A stretch of 64,000 nucleotides of DNA from Actinoplanes couchii (GCF_016862075.1 NZ_BOMG01000061.1:1-64000), one strand, 5' to 3'. Positions 1 through 9,195 are shown, counted from the first letter of the stretch. Program-made: numbers and translations. Notes: generated from the letters alone by a model not told the origin.

Positions 1-116
1 AACTGAACGCACAGCCGTCCAGCACACCGAACTGAACGCACAGCCGTCCAGCACACCGAACTGAACGCACAGCCGTCCAGCACACCGAACTGACCGTGCA
101 GCCGTCCAGCACAGCG
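1..116. repeat. 29-bp tandem repeat, three exact copies plus one degenerate
   Basis: Three identical 29-bp units occupy 1-29, 30-58 and 59-87, and a diverged fourth follows at 88-116. The array may continue left of the window. It lies directly upstream of the exported-protein gene at 203. No palindrome was seen inside the unit, so an operator role is not supported. Confidence 0.9.
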
Positions 117-202
117 GATCGGCAGTGCGGCATCCACACCCGAATCTGCAGCGCGCGGCATCCACCACGACGACGCGCGTTCCAACACTCAGGAGAACGA
201 TT

Positions 203-829
203 ATGTCACGCTCCAAGAAGCGGCTCGCTGTCATCGGTGCCGGAGTCGGCACTGCCGCCCTGGTCGTCGGCGGTGTCGCCTTCGCCGCGTTCCAGCAGTC
301 GGCGCAGGCCACCACGACCGGCACGACCGCGGCGGAGGCCTTCGCGCCCCTCAGCGTCTCCGGCGAGTGGGCTGGCCGCCGGGCGTCGGACGGTACCTAC
401 CCGCCCGGTAACCTCCGGCTGCTGCCCGGCGAGGCCGGCGATGTCCGGATCAAGCTGACGAACCCGGCGACCAACACCGTCCAGGGCAGGGTCGTCGAGA
501 TCAAGCCGGTCGCCTCGGCGCTCACGAGCACCTGCGCCGGGTCTTTCGTCGTCTCGACCTATGTCCCCGCCGCCAACGCCGTGGTGATCAAGAACGACGG
601 CAACGGGATCGACGTCATCCTGCGGGACGCCGTGACGCTGAAGCCCGAAACGACGTCGGCCTGCCAGGGCGCGACCTACCCGACCAAGTTCGAGGTCAAG
701 TTCGAGGCGACCCGCGCGAATGTGACCGCGCCGGGCTTCCTCACCCCGTTCAACGCGAAGGCAGCGGCCGTGGACAGTACGGACACCGCAAAGGCCGCGG
801 ACCCGGACACCGCTGCTCCCGCCTCCTGA
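203..829 (+). CDS. exported hypothetical protein with N-terminal signal/anchor
   Basis: This 208-residue protein begins with a short basic stretch (MSRSKKR) and one hydrophobic segment of about 20 residues (roughly 8-30), as in a Sec signal peptide or signal anchor. The rest is Thr/Ala/Val-rich and looks like a beta-sandwich exported domain with two cysteines. A longer reading from 125 is possible, but AGGAGA at 191-196 sits seven bases before the ATG at 203 and fits the hydrophobic start. I do not recognise the family. A perfect hairpin follows the stop codon, so it is probably monocistronic. Confidence 0.75.
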   Translation: MSRSKKRLAVIGAGVGTAALVVGGVAFAAFQQSAQATTTGTTAAEAFAPLSVSGEWAGRRASDGTYPPGNLRLLPGEAGDVRIKLTNPATNTVQGRVVEIKPVASALTSTCAGSFVVSTYVPAANAVVIKNDGNGIDVILRDAVTLKPETTSACQGATYPTKFEVKFEATRANVTAPGFLTPFNAKAAAVDSTDTAKAADPDTAAPAS

Positions 830-840
830 CTCGGCAGCCA

Positions 841-870
841 GGCCTGGACCGTCGCGACGCGGTCCAGGCC
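841..870. terminator. hairpin terminator between convergent genes
   Basis: GGCCTGGACC at 841-850 pairs perfectly with GGTCCAGGCC at 861-870 around a 10-nt loop. It lies 11 bp after the stop of the exported-protein gene and before the end of the convergent hydrolase gene. There is no T tract, as is usual in high-GC actinomycetes. Confidence 0.6.
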
Positions 871-948
871 TGACGCTCAGTGGGCCGACGCGGTCCTGGC
901 CCGACGCTCAATGGGACGACGCGGTCCGGGCCTGACGCTCAGTGGGCC
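856..948. repeat. 31-bp tandem repeat, three imperfect copies, covering a stop codon
   Basis: Units at 856-886, 887-917 and 918-948 differ by a few bases each. The first copy includes the right arm of the terminator hairpin. The third copy contains the last codons and the stop of the minus-strand hydrolase gene ending at 939. Confidence 0.85.
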
Positions 949-2015
949 ATCGCTCGGCCGATCGGGCCGGCGATGTCCGGGTCGGACAGATAGTCCGTGA
1001 TGGAGTGTGGGCCGGACGGGTTGTGGGTGCGTTCGTCGGTCAGTTGGCCCGGGCGCCGTTCGCGGAAACGTCCCGCCAGCGGGTGTTCCACGGCCACCAC
1101 GTCCAGCACGTCGTACGCGTTCAGCCACGCCCCGCCCCGATCCGGCACCCGAACCGGGACGGCCGGTGGGGCGTTTCCGGTGGCGCCCAGCAGGTTGCGC
1201 TGCACCACCGGCAGTCCGAGCGGGCTGCCCGCGGTGACCAGCAGCCGGATCGGGTACTCGGCGGGCAACTCGGTGAGCAGGTCGTAGGCCACGATGCTGC
1301 CGAGACTGTGCCCGACCACGACGAGTTCGCGCCCGCCGGGGAACCGTCTGGTCAGCTCGTTGCGCACCACGTCCAGGACGGTCCGGCGCATCCGCGGCAA
1401 CCGCAGGTAGTAGGCGACGTCGTCGAGGAAGTTCTCGATCACCACGGCGGGGATGCCGGTCTTGCGCCCGAGGAACTGGAGGGCGGCCCGCAGCACCGGG
1501 ATCCGCAGCAGCCCGGCGATTCCGGGCCGGTCCTCGGCGGCCACCAGTTCACCGGCTTTCGGATCGCTGTAGCCGAGTTCGCGCACCGGGTCGAAATGCA
1601 GGGCCGCCGCCAGTTCCATCAACGCGTTCGCCTTGAGGTCGCCGAGCCCGGCATCCCGAACCGCGGAAGACGAGGCGGGCGCGGAGGGCGCGGAAGGCAC
1701 GGAGGGCGCGGAAGGCACGGCCGGAGAGGAAAGCGCGACGGGCGGGGAATCACCACCGAAGTCGAGTTCCGGCGTCCGGCCGCCCTGTTGTTCGAACCGT
1801 TTGATCGCAGCGGCGAAAGTGTTTCCGTAGAACGGGAACGACACCGCCGACTCGTCGATCGCCGGTTGGCCGGAGCGGATCAGACCGTTGGCCAGCCCGC
1901 CGAGCCAGGTTCGCCGCCGAGCCTCCACATAGGCGGCCAGCCGCTCCGGATCACGGGCCACGCCGTCATCGCTGGCCTGGCTGCGGCCATGAATCAATAC
2001 CAGTGCTGGTGCCAT
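939..2015 (-). CDS. alpha/beta hydrolase (lipase/esterase-like)
   Basis: This 358-residue cytoplasmic protein carries the nucleophile elbow GHSLGS near residue 233, preceded by a hydrophobic strand, and a C-terminal His in a GPHSI context. These fit the Ser-His part of an alpha/beta hydrolase triad. The N terminus has a strand followed by HGRSQ, the usual oxyanion-hole region. Between them is a Pro/Ser/Ala-rich linker at about residues 95-120 with short repeats (SAPSVPSAPSAP). The ATG at 2015 is chosen because AGGAG lies just upstream and the hydrolase fold starts there. Substrate is unknown. Confidence 0.8.
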   Translation of the reverse strand: MAPALVLIHGRSQASDDGVARDPERLAAYVEARRRTWLGGLANGLIRSGQPAIDESAVSFPFYGNTFAAAIKRFEQQGGRTPELDFGGDSPPVALSSPAVPSAPSVPSAPSAPASSSAVRDAGLGDLKANALMELAAALHFDPVRELGYSDPKAGELVAAEDRPGIAGLLRIPVLRAALQFLGRKTGIPAVVIENFLDDVAYYLRLPRMRRTVLDVVRNELTRRFPGGRELVVVGHSLGSIVAYDLLTELPAEYPIRLLVTAGSPLGLPVVQRNLLGATGNAPPAVPVRVPDRGGAWLNAYDVLDVVAVEHPLAGRFRERRPGQLTDERTHNPSGPHSITDYLSDPDIAGPIGRAMAH

Positions 2016-2153
2016 CGCGGCTCCTGACGCCGAAATGCCGAAATGCCGAATGAGTCCGAGATCCGTCAAGGAACCCGCGCGGGCCGACGGTAGATTTGCA
2101 TCCCATCACTCGGCGGGGGCGGGAAGAATACGTACTTCTACGGAGTCGGAATC

Positions 2154-2909
2154 ATGGACAAGGTCGACTACGGGCCGTGGATAGATCTGGCCGGCGACCC
2201 ACCGGAATGCGGCGGGGACTTTCCGCCGGAACGTGTCGCGACCCTTCTCGGGATGACGTTGCGGGCGCTCGCCGTCTCCCTCAACTGGGCGACCCCGGTG
2301 GCGGCCGGCGCCCGGGTGTGGCCGCCGATCGTCGACGCCGCGACGGTGGACGAGTACCTGAGCAGCGGCGCGCTCTGGTGCGACCCGCTGGTGGCCTGGT
2401 TCGACCTCACCCAGCAGCCGGCACCGCAGTCGGCCCGCCGGGTGCCGCCCGGTTTCGGTGACAGCGAGCCGCGGACCAGCGCGTACTGGCTGTCGGTGAT
2501 GCGCCGGCAGGGCATCCGGGACCGGCTGTCGGTGTCGGTGCGGCTGGGCCCCCGGAGCCACGTCGCGTTTGTCGCCGCCACCGGTGACCGGGATTTCACC
2601 GACGACGACCTTGCTGTGGTACGCCGCCTGCAACCCCTGTTGCGGACCCTGTACCGGCAGGCCGACGTCCTCGGGCAGAGCCGCACCCTCGCCCCGATGG
2701 CCGGTGGTTCCCCGTTGACCCGGCGGAAGCTGGCGGTGCTGAGTCTGCTGGCCGAGGGGCATCCGGCGGCGGCGATCGGGCGGCGGCTGGCGATCTCCGA
2801 ACGCACCGTGCAGAAACACCTGGAGCACCTCTACCGCAAGCTGAAGGCCCACGACCGGTTGACGGCGGTGCTGTCGGCCCAGCAGGCGGGGCTGCTCGTC
2901 AACCCGTGA
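2154..2909 (+). CDS. LuxR-family transcriptional regulator
   Basis: The 251-residue protein has a C-terminal LuxR/NarL helix-turn-helix (about 185-245), with LTRRKLAVLSLLAEG followed by ISERTVQKHLEHLYRKL, the standard DNA-recognition pattern. The N-terminal 170 residues look GAF-like and may bind a ligand; there is no phospho-acceptor receiver domain. It starts 84 bp upstream-divergent from the hydrolase gene at 2015-2069 and may regulate it. Its 3' end overlaps the convergent diguanylate cyclase gene by 11 bp. Confidence 0.85.
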   Translation: MDKVDYGPWIDLAGDPPECGGDFPPERVATLLGMTLRALAVSLNWATPVAAGARVWPPIVDAATVDEYLSSGALWCDPLVAWFDLTQQPAPQSARRVPPGFGDSEPRTSAYWLSVMRRQGIRDRLSVSVRLGPRSHVAFVAATGDRDFTDDDLAVVRRLQPLLRTLYRQADVLGQSRTLAPMAGGSPLTRRKLAVLSLLAEGHPAAAIGRRLAISERTVQKHLEHLYRKLKAHDRLTAVLSAQQAGLLVNP

Positions 2910-4992
2910 CGGCGGGCTGGTTCCCGGCGGGCACCTCACGGCTGCCGATCAGGGTGGTCAGGCCGAGGGTGCGGGTGAGGCGGAGGATCGCCCCGGCCGT
3001 CGCGCCGGTGTCGTCCAGCGGCGGGTCGAGGCGCACGAAGTCCACGGGCAGCCGGGGCAGGGCGGTCAGGGCGGCGAACGAGGTGCCGAAGTCCCAGACC
3101 GCTATCCGTACTCCGATCGTACGTAAACCGAGAAGTTGATCCTGATGTTTGTTGATCGCCGCCTCCGGGACCTCGAGGACCAGGTCGTGCCCGGCCAGCC
3201 CGGCGCCGAACCCGGGGCGGCCCAGCTGCTCGGCACGGACTTGGACCACCGTGTAACCACCGCCCGGCGGCCGGCGGGTGATCGCCAGCGCGAGCAGCCG
3301 GTCACCGAGCCGCCCGGCCGCGCCGATCCGGTCCGCGAGCGCCAGCAGCTCGTCGGCGCCGATCCGGCCCCGGACCGGATGATCCCACTCCAGGTTCGCG
3401 TCCGCGCCGACGTCCGCGCCCGTCAACGAGCGGATCTGCCGGTACGTCAGGGTGAGGCGCCCGTCGTCGCCGGGGGAGTCCAGCAGCGCCGCCAGCTCAC
3501 CTTCCGGACCGTCCTCGTGGGTGACCTCGGCGCCCAGCTCCGGACGCCACACCAGCCAGCCGGAACCCCGGCGTTTCACGTCGTACATCGCCACGTCCGC
3601 CCGGTGCAGCAGGGTGTCCGCGTCCGTCCCGCCCGGCTCGCTGAGCGCCGCCCCGATGCTCGCCGTCGCGCTCATCGGCAGGTCACCGACCACGAACGGG
3701 CCGGCGATCGCCTCGACGATCCGCCGGGCCACCGAGGTCACGTCGGCCTCCCCGGACACCGCCCGCACCACCACCGCGAACTCGTCGCCGCCCAGCCGCC
3801 CGACCAGGTCGTCGCCGCGTACCGACCGGGACATCGCCCCGGCCACCGCGACCAGCAGACCGTCCCCGACCTGGTGCCCGAGCCGGTCGTTGACCTCCTT
3901 GAATCCGTTCAGGTCGATCAGCAGCACCCCGACCGGCCGGCCGTTGCGGGCCGCCCGGCGCAGCGCCAGCTCCAGCTCGTCGTGCAGGCGGGCCCGGTTC
4001 GCCAGCCCGGTCAGCGGATCCGTCTCGGCGGCCTCGGTGCTCTCCCGTTGCACCAGCACCTGCCGCAGCACCACCAGGCCGGTCAGGCTCATGCCGCCGA
4101 GCACCAACCCGTACCAGGGGAAGGGCCGTGGCTCGTCGGCCGTGGCCGCGGCCATCAGGGCATAACCCACCCCGATGCCGAGGTACGGCAGCTTGCCGGC
4201 CACGTTCCGTGACCGTGGCCCGTCCACCGGCGCCGGATGGGCCGCCTGCCGCCACAGCTCGATCATCGCGGAGGTGAACAGGAAGTGCGTGGTCAGCCAG
4301 CAGCCGAAGTCGAACACCGAGCGCGGCACCACCGTCATCTGCGCCTGTGCCCAGCCCAGGTAGGCGTCCCCCACCAGCAGCGCGCCGACCGCCCCGCCGA
4401 TCAGCGCCAGCGCCCGCCGGCTGATCTGGCCGGAACCCCGCAGCAGCACCCGGGCCAGCGCGAACAGCACCAGCAGATCGACGAGCGGATAGCAGGCCGC
4501 GGCCAGCAGCAGCCCGGCCGACACGGTGCCGCGGTCCAGGGCCGGGCCGATCGCCACGTACCAGAGGACCATCGCCGCGCCGAGGACCACCGTGCCCGCA
4601 TCCAGCAGCGTCTTCCACCGTTCCCGCCGGCTCACCCGGTGCAACGGCACCAGCAGCAGCCCGGCGAACATGGTCAGCGTGGTGGCGATGTGCATGACGT
4701 CACCGGGCTGCGGGAACGCCGTCGTCCCGGTCACCGCGAAAGTCAGCGAGATGATCAGGATCAGCACCGCCGCCACGGTGAGCGTGACCACCGCGGGCCG
4801 GGCCGACCGTTCCAGACCCGGATGCCGGCACGCCCGTACGCCGAAGACGATCGCCACCACGTCGAAGAAGAACATGGCGGGCCCGGCGAACATCACCGCC
4901 GATCCGCCCCCGTCGATCCCCACCGCGACGACCCCGCCCATGGCCGCGGCGTAGACGACGTACTGCGCCCCCAGCCATTTGCTACCCGACAA
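2899..4992 (-). CDS. membrane diguanylate cyclase (GGDEF) with degenerate EAL-like C terminus
   Basis: The predicted start is TTG at 4992, preceded by a very strong purine-rich RBS (4997-5010), giving 697 residues. The first 330 residues contain eight or nine hydrophobic segments and form an integral membrane sensor. A GGDEF domain follows, with the intact GGDEF signature at about 401-405 and the upstream DxLTGLANR motif, so it should make cyclic-di-GMP. The last 190 residues align in layout with an EAL domain (TYRQIRSLTG, EWDHPVRGRI), but the EAL motif is replaced by ADA and later acidic metal ligands are not evident, so phosphodiesterase activity is unlikely. Confidence 0.88.
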   Translation of the reverse strand: MSGSKWLGAQYVVYAAAMGGVVAVGIDGGGSAVMFAGPAMFFFDVVAIVFGVRACRHPGLERSARPAVVTLTVAAVLILIISLTFAVTGTTAFPQPGDVMHIATTLTMFAGLLLVPLHRVSRRERWKTLLDAGTVVLGAAMVLWYVAIGPALDRGTVSAGLLLAAACYPLVDLLVLFALARVLLRGSGQISRRALALIGGAVGALLVGDAYLGWAQAQMTVVPRSVFDFGCWLTTHFLFTSAMIELWRQAAHPAPVDGPRSRNVAGKLPYLGIGVGYALMAAATADEPRPFPWYGLVLGGMSLTGLVVLRQVLVQRESTEAAETDPLTGLANRARLHDELELALRRAARNGRPVGVLLIDLNGFKEVNDRLGHQVGDGLLVAVAGAMSRSVRGDDLVGRLGGDEFAVVVRAVSGEADVTSVARRIVEAIAGPFVVGDLPMSATASIGAALSEPGGTDADTLLHRADVAMYDVKRRGSGWLVWRPELGAEVTHEDGPEGELAALLDSPGDDGRLTLTYRQIRSLTGADVGADANLEWDHPVRGRIGADELLALADRIGAAGRLGDRLLALAITRRPPGGGYTVVQVRAEQLGRPGFGAGLAGHDLVLEVPEAAINKHQDQLLGLRTIGVRIAVWDFGTSFAALTALPRLPVDFVRLDPPLDDTGATAGAILRLTRTLGLTTLIGSREVPAGNQPAVTG

Positions 4993-5211
4993 GGATTCCT
5001 CCTTCCTCCCTGGTATTCGGCTACCGGCACCGCCCCCGTGAGCTGTTTTCCCTGGTCCGGGGCGGGTCTTTCGCCGGCCCGGACCGCGTTGGAAAATCGC
5101 GGGACGGGCGGGGCGCGAGGCGGTAGCCTGTCGGGCGTACGAATATCGCCGGTGATGGCCCGCGTGCGCCGCGAAGCACGTTGACGAGATGAGACTGTTC
5201 GCTCCGCCTCG

Positions 5212-5730
5212 ATGACGGCCGCGATCCGGGTGCGCACTCCCCGGGAGATCCGGTCGGCCCGCCGCCCACGACGGCACCGGTGCTGGGGGCACCTCGTCGC
5301 GGCTCCCCTGTGGCCGATGCACGGTGCCAACCTCGGCACCCTGTTACGGACCTGCGACGCGGTCGGCGCCTGCCTGGCGGTGCCGCCGTTCGGCTGGGTG
5401 GACGAAGCCCTCGCCCGCGGCAACACGCTGCGGCAGCCCGCCTGCGTGCACCGGATCGGCAGTCCGCTGCGCTGGCTGGCCGAGGAGCGCCGGGCCGGAA
5501 CCGCGGTCCTCGGGGTGGAGCTCGCCGACGAGGCGACCCGGCTCGCCGACCTGCCGGCCGCCCGCGGCCGGACCGTGATGGTGCTCGGTCACGAGGCCAC
5601 CGGCATTCCGCCCGAGGCGCTCGACCTGCTCGACGGCGCGGTGGAGATCCCGATGGTCGGCAACGGATCCAGCCTCAACGTCGCGGTCGCCGGGTCGCTG
5701 GTCCTCTACCGGCTGGCCGGCCTGCTCTAG
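5212..5730 (+). CDS. SpoU/TrmH-family RNA 2'-O-methyltransferase
   Basis: The 172-residue protein is a single SPOUT domain. Motif 1 is NLGTLLRTCDA with the conserved Arg, motif 2 is MVLGHEATGIP, and motif 3 is EIPMVGNGSSLNVAVA, which forms the trefoil-knot SAM site. It lacks the extra N-terminal substrate-binding domain of TrmH and RlmB, so it resembles short SpoU proteins acting on tRNA or rRNA ribose. The start is not certain because no clear RBS precedes it. It is divergent from the GGDEF gene. Confidence 0.82.
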   Translation: MTAAIRVRTPREIRSARRPRRHRCWGHLVAAPLWPMHGANLGTLLRTCDAVGACLAVPPFGWVDEALARGNTLRQPACVHRIGSPLRWLAEERRAGTAVLGVELADEATRLADLPAARGRTVMVLGHEATGIPPEALDLLDGAVEIPMVGNGSSLNVAVAGSLVLYRLAGLL

Positions 5731-5785
5731 GTTCGGTGTGGCGGAGCTGGCGTCGACGGGACCGGCGCAGAGGGAGGGCTCCGCA

Positions 5786-6358
5786 GTGATCGATCGTTTC
5801 GGTCTCGAGGAACTTCGGCGGGTGCCGCTCGGCGGGTTGGGTGAATGGCTGCGAGCCGAGTCGCCCGGCCCGGTTCCGCCGCAGTGGTGCCTGGCGATCG
5901 TCGGGTCCGCCGAATCGGCCGGGAACCCGTTCCGGCCGGCCACCACCGCCGAGCGGATCGCCGACCTGACCCTCGGGGCGGAGCTGCTGTCGCTGGCGGT
6001 CGAGCGCCGGGACATCGACCCGGCAACGGGTGGGTACTGGCTGATCAGGCTGGCCACGGTGGCGCTCCGTCTCGGTCTGACGGCGGACGACGTCCCGCCG
6101 CCGCTGACCCCCGACGGCGCGGCCGGGTGGGCGCTGGACCGGATGCCGTTGTCCCGGGAGACGGCGATCGCGACGGCCCGCACCAGGAGAGACGAGTACC
6201 CGGGTGAGGACGCGTATCTCGCACCCGATGCCGCCGAGAGAGGTCTGCAAGGAGTCGAACAGGTCCTCCACGTGCTTCCCTGGATCATCGAACACCTGCG
6301 GGACCGGGGGATCCGTCGCGAGGCCGAAGCCTGGCTGGCGATCGAGGATCAGCTGTGA
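5786..6358 (+). CDS. hypothetical protein
   Basis: A 190-residue soluble protein of no family I recognise. It is rich in Leu, Ala and acidic residues with a predicted mostly helical fold and contains no signal peptide or membrane segment. GTG at 5786 is chosen because AGGGAGGG lies at 5770-5777; a GTG at 5738 would add 16 poorly supported residues. It follows the SpoU gene by 55 bp in the same direction and may be cotranscribed. Confidence 0.6.
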   Translation: MIDRFGLEELRRVPLGGLGEWLRAESPGPVPPQWCLAIVGSAESAGNPFRPATTAERIADLTLGAELLSLAVERRDIDPATGGYWLIRLATVALRLGLTADDVPPPLTPDGAAGWALDRMPLSRETAIATARTRRDEYPGEDAYLAPDAAERGLQGVEQVLHVLPWIIEHLRDRGIRREAEAWLAIEDQL

Positions 6359-6470
6359 CGTCGAATCTCTGTCCGGCTCTGGAATCTCAGAATTCTCCGC
6401 GGCGCTGACAACCCCGGAGCCGGGTTCTTCCCTCTCCTTCTCCGAGGGAAGAGGAAAGGAGCATCGACGC

Positions 6471-7013
6471 GTGGATGCCGATGCGGAAGAGGGCTTCCGG
6501 GAGTTCGTGACGGCCCGGTTCCGGCCGTTGCGGACGCTCGCTTACATGACATGCGGGGACTGGCACCGGGCCGAGGACGTGGTCGCCGACTCGCTGTCGC
6601 GGCTCTACCTGAAGTGGGGGAGCGTCGCTGTCCCGGAGCACTACGCCCGCACGATGGTGGTCCGCGCCGCCCTGGGGGAGCGCCGCCGGCCCTGGCGCCG
6701 GGAACGGCCGGTGGGCCAGGAGTTCCCGGAGGTGCCGGGGCCGGACCGGTCCGGCGACGTGGACGAGCGCCTGCGGCTGCGGGCCGCGCTGCGCCGCCTG
6801 CCCGCCCGGCAGCGCGCCACCCTGGTGCTGCGGTTCCTGGAGGGCCTGAGTGTCGAGGAGACCGCCGAGACGCTGGGTGTCTCGGCGGGGACGGTGAAGA
6901 GCCAGACCAGCCGCGGGCTGGACGGCATGCGGGCGGTGCTGTCCGCGGAGGAGTTGCGTGAGCTGAGCCAGGAGGGGGACGAGCATGTCGTATCGGTTCG
7001 TGGACGTCGCTGA
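6471..7013 (+). CDS. ECF RNA polymerase sigma factor, SigE family
   Basis: This 180-residue protein has sigma region 2 (FVTARFRPLRTLAYMTCGDWHRAEDVV, split here only by motif limits) and region 4 (LPARQRATLVLRFLEGLSVE then GVSAGTVKSQ) typical of small actinobacterial SigE-family ECF factors, about 170-180 residues long. The GTG at 6471 is preferred: it is preceded by AAAGGAG and gives the family length. The next gene starts 29 bp before this one stops, so the two are translationally coupled and the downstream membrane protein is the likely cognate regulator. Confidence 0.88.
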   Translation: MDADAEEGFREFVTARFRPLRTLAYMTCGDWHRAEDVVADSLSRLYLKWGSVAVPEHYARTMVVRAALGERRRPWRRERPVGQEFPEVPGPDRSGDVDERLRLRAALRRLPARQRATLVLRFLEGLSVEETAETLGVSAGTVKSQTSRGLDGMRAVLSAEELRELSQEGDEHVVSVRGRR

Positions 7014-8175
7014 GGCCGTCCAGCACGGGGAGCCCGCCCCGCGCACGTCGGTGCAGGACATCGTGGCCAAGGCGACCCGGATCCGGAAGCGCCGCCGCCG
7101 GGTCGCGGCCGCGTGTTCGGGTGGCGCGGCCGCCGTCGTGGTCACCGTCGTCGTCGCGCTGGCCGGTGGCCCGCCGGTCCGGTCCGGCGCCGGTACGGAG
7201 GTGGCCTCGGCCCCGTCGGCGTCCGCCGAGTCGGTGGCCCCGAAGACGTTCGTGCAGCCGAAATCGCTGGGTACGACTCTCGGTGAGTACCGCGTCGGCA
7301 CGTACTCGGTGGGCCGGGTGGTCCAGGCGACCGACCGGTACCAGCGCCTGCAGGTGTTCCGCGACGACTACACGACCGAGAGCGACGGGCGGCCGTTCCC
7401 GATCGCGATCGGGACGGTCACGGCGTACCGCGAAGGGATCTTCGATCCGCGGAAGAAGTCACTGCTGATGCCGGACGACGGCTTCCAGCTGAGGATCGGC
7501 GATCCGGAGCCGGTGACGGTGGCGGGCGCGGCCGGGTTCACCTACGACCTGTCGTGGACGATGCCGAACTCGGCGGAGATGCGGGAGTTCCTGAAGAAGA
7601 GGGCCGACGACCCGTCGGCCAGCCCGGACGACCTCACCCAGGACCCCTACAGCGGTACGGCGGTGGCCTGGGAGTACCTGCCCGGCGCCTGGGCGGTGGT
7701 CGTGCCGGAGTACGGCTACCAGGTGATCGAGCCGGAGACGGTGTCCGCGATCGCGGAGGCGCTGACCCCGGCCCCGGAGAAGCGGGCCACCGCGCCGTAC
7801 CGTCTCGGCCCGCTCCCGGACGGCTTCCGGGTGGCCGGTGTCACCACGGCGGCGGTCGGCGCCGCGGACATCGTCTCCGACGTGGTGATCAGCAAGGAGA
7901 GGCTGACCGGCCCCGGGACCGTCGGTGACAACACGCCTGGTGCCCGGCTGCGGATCATCCAGGGTGTCCCGAAGGACCACAACAGGCCGGCCCCGGGCCA
8001 GGTGGTCGAGTGCGACAACAGCTGGGGCTACTGCACGAGGATTCTGTCCGGTGACTGGTTCGCCGAGATCCAGCGCCAGGGCCGGACCGTGTCGACGGGC
8101 GACCTGACCCGCATCCTGACCGCCTTGGAGCCCACCGACCCGGCCGATCCGGCGAAGTGGGCGCCGATCGGCTGA
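6985..8175 (+). CDS. membrane-anchored protein, probable anti-sigma or sensor partner of the ECF factor
   Basis: A 396-residue protein with about 42 cytoplasmic residues rich in Arg/Lys just before a single transmembrane helix (about 44-62), then a large extracytoplasmic domain. The overlap with the sigma gene and the topology fit a membrane regulator of the SigE-family sigma factor. No zinc-binding anti-sigma HxxxCxxC motif is visible, so the anti-sigma role is inferred from context only. Two cysteines in the CDNSWGYC segment near residue 350 may form a disulfide outside the cell. Confidence 0.75.
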   Translation: MSYRFVDVAEAVQHGEPAPRTSVQDIVAKATRIRKRRRRVAAACSGGAAAVVVTVVVALAGGPPVRSGAGTEVASAPSASAESVAPKTFVQPKSLGTTLGEYRVGTYSVGRVVQATDRYQRLQVFRDDYTTESDGRPFPIAIGTVTAYREGIFDPRKKSLLMPDDGFQLRIGDPEPVTVAGAAGFTYDLSWTMPNSAEMREFLKKRADDPSASPDDLTQDPYSGTAVAWEYLPGAWAVVVPEYGYQVIEPETVSAIAEALTPAPEKRATAPYRLGPLPDGFRVAGVTTAAVGAADIVSDVVISKERLTGPGTVGDNTPGARLRIIQGVPKDHNRPAPGQVVECDNSWGYCTRILSGDWFAEIQRQGRTVSTGDLTRILTALEPTDPADPAKWAPIG

Positions 8176-8183
8176 CCGGGAGT

Positions 8184-8663
8184 TCAGGCGTTGCCGGTCA
8201 GGGTGGGCAGCAGCTTGCCGGAGAGAGCGCCCAGGCGGCGTACGTCGTCCTCGGTCAGGTGGTCGAACACCAGCCGCCGCACCTCGGCGACGTGACCGGG
8301 GGCGGCGGCCTCCAGCACGGCGTAGCCGGCCTCGGTGAGGTAGGCGATCTGCCCGCGTTTGTCGGTGCGGCAGGCCCGCCGGCCGACCCAGCCGCGCTGT
8401 TCCAGAGTGGACACCGCGTGCGAGAGCCGGGTGGTGGTGGTGCCGGCCTGGCGGGCCAGCTCGGTCATCCGCATGGCGTGGTCCGGCTGCCCGCTCAGGG
8501 CCGACAGGATGTGGTAGTAGGTGTGCGGGAGGCCGGCTTCCTCCCGTAACTGCTGGTCCAGCGCGGTCGGGATCAGCATCAGGAGCTGGACGAGGTTGGT
8601 CCAGGTGTCCATCTCGGTGTCGGTCAGCCATCGCGGGGTGCTGGCGTGCGGGGTCGCGGTCAC
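8184..8663 (-). CDS. MarR-family transcriptional regulator
   Basis: The 159-residue protein has the MarR winged helix: MRMTELARQAGTTTTRLSHAV for the recognition helix, then a wing with RACRTDKRGQIAYLTEAG. It is the last gene of a four-gene minus-strand operon with GTP cyclohydrolase II, nitroreductase and deaminase. Terminal position and the palindromes upstream of the first gene suggest it autoregulates that operon. Confidence 0.85.
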   Translation of the reverse strand: MTATPHASTPRWLTDTEMDTWTNLVQLLMLIPTALDQQLREEAGLPHTYYHILSALSGQPDHAMRMTELARQAGTTTTRLSHAVSTLEQRGWVGRRACRTDKRGQIAYLTEAGYAVLEAAAPGHVAEVRRLVFDHLTEDDVRRLGALSGKLLPTLTGNA

Positions 8664-8688
8664 GTCGTCATCCTCGCGGTTCTCTGTG

Positions 8689-9156
8689 TCAGACGCTGGT
8701 CGGGATCAGGACGTGTGCGTTGATCGCCCGGACCTGGGCGGCCAGCTCCGGGATCTCGATCACCTCGGCGCCGGCCCGGCGCAGGGTGCCCACCCCGTCG
8801 CAGTCGGCGAACAGCAGCGGTTCGCGCCAGGCCAGCACCACCCGGCGGATCCCGGCGTCCAGCACCAGCTGGGTGCAGGTGGCCGGCCGGGACCGGCGGG
8901 TGGTGCACGGTTCCAGCGAGGTGTAGACGGTGGCCCGGGACAGGTCCAGGCCGGGCCGGCCGGCCAGCTTGAGCAGCGCGGCCTCCTCGGCGTGGTGGTG
9001 CGGGTGGCCCTCGCCGGTGTAGCCGGTGGCCAGCACCTCGCCGCCGTGATCGACGATCACGGCGCCGACGGCGTAGCGGTCCGGTACCGGTGGGGCTTCC
9101 AGGGACTCCTGGATCGCCTCGGCGAGCCAGTCGTGGTCGTCGTACGGGATGCTCAT
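8689..9156 (-). CDS. zinc-dependent cytidine/RibD-type deaminase
   Basis: The 155-residue single domain has the deaminase zinc site: H55-A-E57 supplies a ligand and the catalytic Glu, and C84 and C94 supply the other two ligands in a PC-x9-C arrangement. The layout is closest to the N-terminal deaminase domain of RibD or to dCMP deaminases, without the RibD reductase domain. Sitting with a GTP cyclohydrolase II, it may deaminate the diaminopyrimidine made from GTP. The true substrate cannot be read from sequence. Confidence 0.78.
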   Translation of the reverse strand: MSIPYDDHDWLAEAIQESLEAPPVPDRYAVGAVIVDHGGEVLATGYTGEGHPHHHAEEAALLKLAGRPGLDLSRATVYTSLEPCTTRRSRPATCTQLVLDAGIRRVVLAWREPLLFADCDGVGTLRRAGAEVIEIPELAAQVRAINAHVLIPTSV

Positions 9157-9195
9157 GCTGCGCCCTATCGGTTGAAGCCCGCGGTACCGGAGATT

